From Mycobacteroides chelonae (GTDB lineage Bacteria > Actinomycetota > Actinomycetes > Mycobacteriales > Mycobacteriaceae): DNA of 64,000 bases. A program made the position numbers and the translations under genes. The stretch spans positions 700,889-764,888 of the forward strand of contig JACHLF010000001.1 in assembly GCA_014204435.1 (NCBI GenBank), read 5' to 3'. The notes beneath the pieces are model-generated. The model saw nothing but the letters and a program-made list of their open reading frames with translations, ran no database searches and was not told the DNA's origin. Of the stretch, positions 61,512 through 64,000 are shown piece by piece; positions within the stretch are counted from its first letter, which is position 1; the number at the start of each line of letters is the position of its first letter.

Positions 61512-62612
61512 GTGGGACCGCTAGCGGGAGTCAAAGTCGTAGAAATGGCGGGCTTAGCGCCAGCCCCATTTTGCGGAATGATGTTGGCAGACATGGGTGC
61601 GCAAGTCTTGCGGGTGGACCGCAAAGGTCCTGCTGATCGGGGCATCGCGCCTCCCGAGGGGCCTCTAGATCGCGGCAAGCATTCCATAGCGCTGGACGTG
61701 AAACTGCCTGAGGACTTGGCCGAGCTTCACCAGATCATTGACCACGCTGATGTTTTCATCGAGGGATATCGCCCAGGGGTTGCTGAACGTCTCGGTCTCG
61801 GTCCGCAGGAGTTGACGAGGAGGAATCCTGGCTTGGTTTATGGCCGTATCACTGGTTGGGGGCAAGATGGCCCGTTCGCGCCCCGGGCCGGCCATGACAT
61901 CAACTACATTGCGTTGTCTGGGGCGCTGTCTGTGTCCGGGCGCGGGCCAGGGCGTGCCTATCCCGCCGCTAACATGCTCGCCGACTTCGCTGGTGGAGGC
62001 ATGCTCCTGGCTTTGGGGGTCGCCGCGGCCTTAGTGGAACGTGGTTCATCGGGAAAGGGGCAGGTAGTCGACGCGGCGATGATCGATGGATCGGCGTTGT
62101 TCACAGCGTTCCTGCATGGCATGCGCGCTTCCGGGCTGTGGAACGAGAAACCGGGACAGAATGTGCTTGAAGCCGCGGCTGCCCCCTTCTACAACCTGTA
62201 CGAGTGCGCAGATGGCGGATACGTCGCGGTGGGGTGTGTCGAGTTGCAGTTCTATAGCGAGCTGCTATCGCAACTCGGGATTGACGATCCGGATCTTCCT
62301 TTTCAGTTGGATAGGCGGGGATGGCCACAGCTTGTCGCGTTGTTGTCCGCCAAGTTCAAGGAGAAGACCCGTGATGAATGGGCAGAGATCTTCTGTGACT
62401 CGGACGCCTGCGTGACGCCTGTGCTCGAACTTGACGAGGTCGCAGACCATCCGCACAACAAGGAACGCCGCGGGTTCCTGGAGCTCGGTGGGGTCACGCA
62501 TCCTGCCCCTGCGCCGCGGTTCTCGCGAACTCCCTTGGCTGATCCTGAGGGGATCACGCGAGATGCGGGCGCGGTCGACACGCTTCTTGCATCGTGGGGC
62601 GTCCGTTCATAG
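61512..62612 (+). CDS. CaiB/BaiF family protein, alpha-methylacyl-CoA racemase-like
   Basis: 366 residues from GTG 61512 (GGAAGGA upstream). GPLAGVKVVEMAGLAPAPFCGMMLADMGAQVLRVDR at the N terminus, then PGLVYGRITGWGQDGPFAPRAGHDINYIALSG with the His/Asp set of racemases, and MLADFAGGGMLLALG. The match is to alpha-methylacyl-CoA racemases (Mcr/AMACR), which epimerise the methyl branch before beta-oxidation. A CoA-transferase role is the alternative. Last gene of the cluster. Confidence 0.86.
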   Translation: MGPLAGVKVVEMAGLAPAPFCGMMLADMGAQVLRVDRKGPADRGIAPPEGPLDRGKHSIALDVKLPEDLAELHQIIDHADVFIEGYRPGVAERLGLGPQELTRRNPGLVYGRITGWGQDGPFAPRAGHDINYIALSGALSVSGRGPGRAYPAANMLADFAGGGMLLALGVAAALVERGSSGKGQVVDAAMIDGSALFTAFLHGMRASGLWNEKPGQNVLEAAAAPFYNLYECADGGYVAVGCVELQFYSELLSQLGIDDPDLPFQLDRRGWPQLVALLSAKFKEKTRDEWAEIFCDSDACVTPVLELDEVADHPHNKERRGFLELGGVTHPAPAPRFSRTPLADPEGITRDAGAVDTLLASWGVRS

Positions 62613-62717
62613 GCAGCTGACGTCGGGTCGCTTCCGGGGCGTGCTGTGCACTGGCAGGTGCGTGGCGGGCAGGTGATCCGGCCCGTACTAACAACGCTGC
62701 GGTGTCCGTGCTCGCGT

Positions 62718-63404
62718 TCACCGCGCCTGCAGGCTCTCGCCCAGTGCTTGAAGCGAGGCACTGACGGATCGTTGCGGGTCGAGATCCAGGCCGTATGTCG
62801 TCGCGAGTCGATCGATCATGACCCACGCGTACTCGGTTACTAGAGTGATGATTTCGGCGCGTGTGAGATCAGGGGTGGGGGACTCGAGCCAATATCGAAT
62901 CGCCCCTTCGACCATCGCGACTGCAGCGTGGATGCTGGTCGCTGCTTCTTTGATATTGGTCATTCCAATGCTCGCCGCGAGCGCGAGCACCGCCAGGGAC
63001 GAGCGCTCGGCGAGCTGAGTCCTGAGCCAATACATACCGTCGAGAGCCTGGCCGCCCACTGTGGGGCCCGAACGGAGGAATCCGAGCAGATTGGAATGGG
63101 TGGATTCCCATGTCAACAGTACTTCGACGAGTTCTCTGATGATGACAAGTGGTGTTTTTCGCTCGGGAGCCAGCAACGCCGTATCGAGGTCTTGATGTAC
63201 GCGCGTGCTGATTTCGGTGCGGATGCATCTATCGAGCGATTCCCTGTCGTGAAATTGGCGGTACATTACCGAGTCGGAAACGCCTGCTTCCAGAGCGATG
63301 TCGCGGATAGAGATGGCGGACCACTCAGGTGATGTATCGATCAACGAGATTGCGCTGGCGATGATCTTCGAACGCCGATCTATGTTGTGTTGTGTCCACC
63401 GCAC
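62718..63404 (-). CDS. TetR-family transcriptional regulator
   Basis: About 228 residues from GTG 63404. The DNA-binding part is RRSKIIASAISLIDTSPEWSAISIRDIALEAGVSDSVMYRQFHDRESL, followed by an all-helical ligand domain. A longer frame upstream to 63758 lacks homology and overlaps the next gene. Convergent with the racemase gene. Targets probably include the neighbouring acyl-CoA dehydrogenase. Confidence 0.8.
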   Translation of the reverse strand: MRWTQHNIDRRSKIIASAISLIDTSPEWSAISIRDIALEAGVSDSVMYRQFHDRESLDRCIRTEISTRVHQDLDTALLAPERKTPLVIIRELVEVLLTWESTHSNLLGFLRSGPTVGGQALDGMYWLRTQLAERSSLAVLALAASIGMTNIKEAATSIHAAVAMVEGAIRYWLESPTPDLTRAEIITLVTEYAWVMIDRLATTYGLDLDPQRSVSASLQALGESLQAR

Positions 63405-63472
63405 TGTGGCGACTTTACTCGCAGCAGCCCTAAAGGGGGCGTACGCGATGTGCAGACGGCGCCGGGCGATCG

Positions 63473-64000
63473 TTAGTCGGCGCTGAGGACCTCTCGTGCG
63501 ATGAGGGTGTTCATCACCTCGGTGGTGCCCGCATAGATCCGCTGCGCCCGCGAGTCGGTGTACATGCGGGCGATCGGATAGTCCAGCATGTATCCGTATC
63601 CCCCAAATAGCTGGACGCATCGGTCCACCACGACACTTTGCGATTCGGTGAGCCATGCTTTGGCCATGCACGCTGTCGTCGCGTCGAGCTGGCCGGCGAG
63701 ATAATCTGTGATGCATTGGTCGATGAATACGCGGCCCACGCGTGCGGTAGTAGCACATTCGGCGATTTCAAATCTGACGTGTTGCATGCGCGATATGGAT
63801 TTTCCGTATGCCTCACGGGTGTTTGCGTAGGTGACGGTTTCTTTGACCGCGCAATCCATCACCGTGGCGGCGGTCGCTGCGACAAGCAGCCGTTCGTGCG
63901 CCAGCTGTTCGATCGCGTAGAGCAGACCCTGTCCTTCCTCGCCGATCAAGTTGGTGGCGGGAACACGGAGATTGTCGAAGTACAGCTGGGCTGTGTCCTG
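63473..64000 (-). CDS. Acyl-CoA dehydrogenase, partial (cut by window edge)
   Basis: C-terminal 175 residues of an acyl-CoA dehydrogenase: NLIGEEGQGLLYAIEQLAHERLLVAA, AYGKSISRMQHVRFEIAE, VQLFGGYGYMLDYPIARMYTD and RIYAGTTEVMNTLIAREVL. The usual YEGT Glu is Ala here (YAGTTE), as in family members with the base elsewhere. The frame is open at 64000, so the N terminus lies outside the window. Confidence 0.88.
   Translation of the reverse strand, partial: QDTAQLYFDNLRVPATNLIGEEGQGLLYAIEQLAHERLLVAATAATVMDCAVKETVTYANTREAYGKSISRMQHVRFEIAECATTARVGRVFIDQCITDYLAGQLDATTACMAKAWLTESQSVVVDRCVQLFGGYGYMLDYPIARMYTDSRAQRIYAGTTEVMNTLIAREVLSAD

Noticed and set aside
62718..63758. 346-residue TetR protein
   Set aside because: The first 118 codons overlap the neighbouring dehydrogenase gene on the same strand and read as out-of-frame shadow.
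1..64000. CRISPR array
   Set aside because: No series of regularly spaced identical repeats was seen, and no cas-like genes occur.

Overview
The window is high-GC actinobacterial DNA from a mycobacterium, most likely a rapid grower of the Mycobacteroides abscessus/chelonae type. The evidence is a run of genes in the order known from Mycobacterium (fadE24-fadE23 next to a histidinol-phosphatase; fprA near prfB; an MscS-type channel, a proline-rich membrane protein, ftsE, ftsX, smpB and ssrA), a tmRNA tag peptide identical to the mycobacterial one as I remember it, many FadE/FadD-type lipid genes, and WXG100 proteins. The species is an inference.

Left chromosomal part (1-28480). This holds an acyl-CoA synthetase (cut by the window edge), a secreted protein, the fadE24-fadE23 pair behind a promoter with two palindromic operators, a histidinol-phosphatase, a frameshifted SRPBCC gene, fprA, a large acyl-CoA dehydrogenase, an odd SDR-like gene divergent from an IclR regulator, the prfB-mscS-(Pro-rich)-ftsE-ftsX-smpB run, tmRNA with a strong terminator, a Nudix hydrolase, a decayed methyltransferase/thiolase pair (three frameshifts in the thiolase), a DUF4185 secreted protein, two tandem carboxylesterases, a YbjQ protein, phosphoglucomutase, an MFS transporter and tRNA-Ala(GGC).

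Integrated element (about 28.48-52.17 kb). A large serine recombinase abuts tRNA-Ala, and its reading frame runs on through the tRNA gene. Next come a tyrosine integrase/excisionase pair that carries its own attP-like site (3' half of a tRNA-Lys flanked by arm-type repeats), a phage-like repressor with palindromic operators, ardA preceded by a long hairpin, an orphan DNA methyltransferase, a replication-relaxation protein, a VirD4/TraD-like ATPase and small membrane proteins. The cargo includes an XRE-HTH protein fused to an NBR1/FW-type Ig domain, a strikingly AT-rich three-gene cassette of unknown function, a membrane-anchored unknown, a 13-codon glycine-rich micro-ORF with a near-perfect Shine-Dalgarno, a complete BamHI-like restriction-modification system (controller, endonuclease, methyltransferase) with a DUF3644 gene, and a type VII secretion toxin locus (two WXG100 proteins, a GH-E nuclease toxin, an ankyrin-repeat protein and a DUF4241-like protein as likely immunity genes).

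At 52.15-52.58 kb a second, decayed copy of the tRNA 3' end plus integrase 3' end is cut by an IS3-like transposase relic. This suggests that two related elements were once in tandem at the same tRNA.

Right part (53.3-64 kb). An AraC-type regulator is followed by a same-strand lipid or steroid-acid degradation cluster: MaoC-like hydratase, SCP-x-like thiolase, SRPBCC protein, SDR, alpha/beta hydrolase, two-domain acyl-CoA dehydrogenase and an alpha-methylacyl-CoA racemase-like CoA-transferase family protein. Downstream are a TetR regulator and a partial acyl-CoA dehydrogenase. Whether this cluster is core chromosome or cargo of the older, decayed element cannot be decided here.
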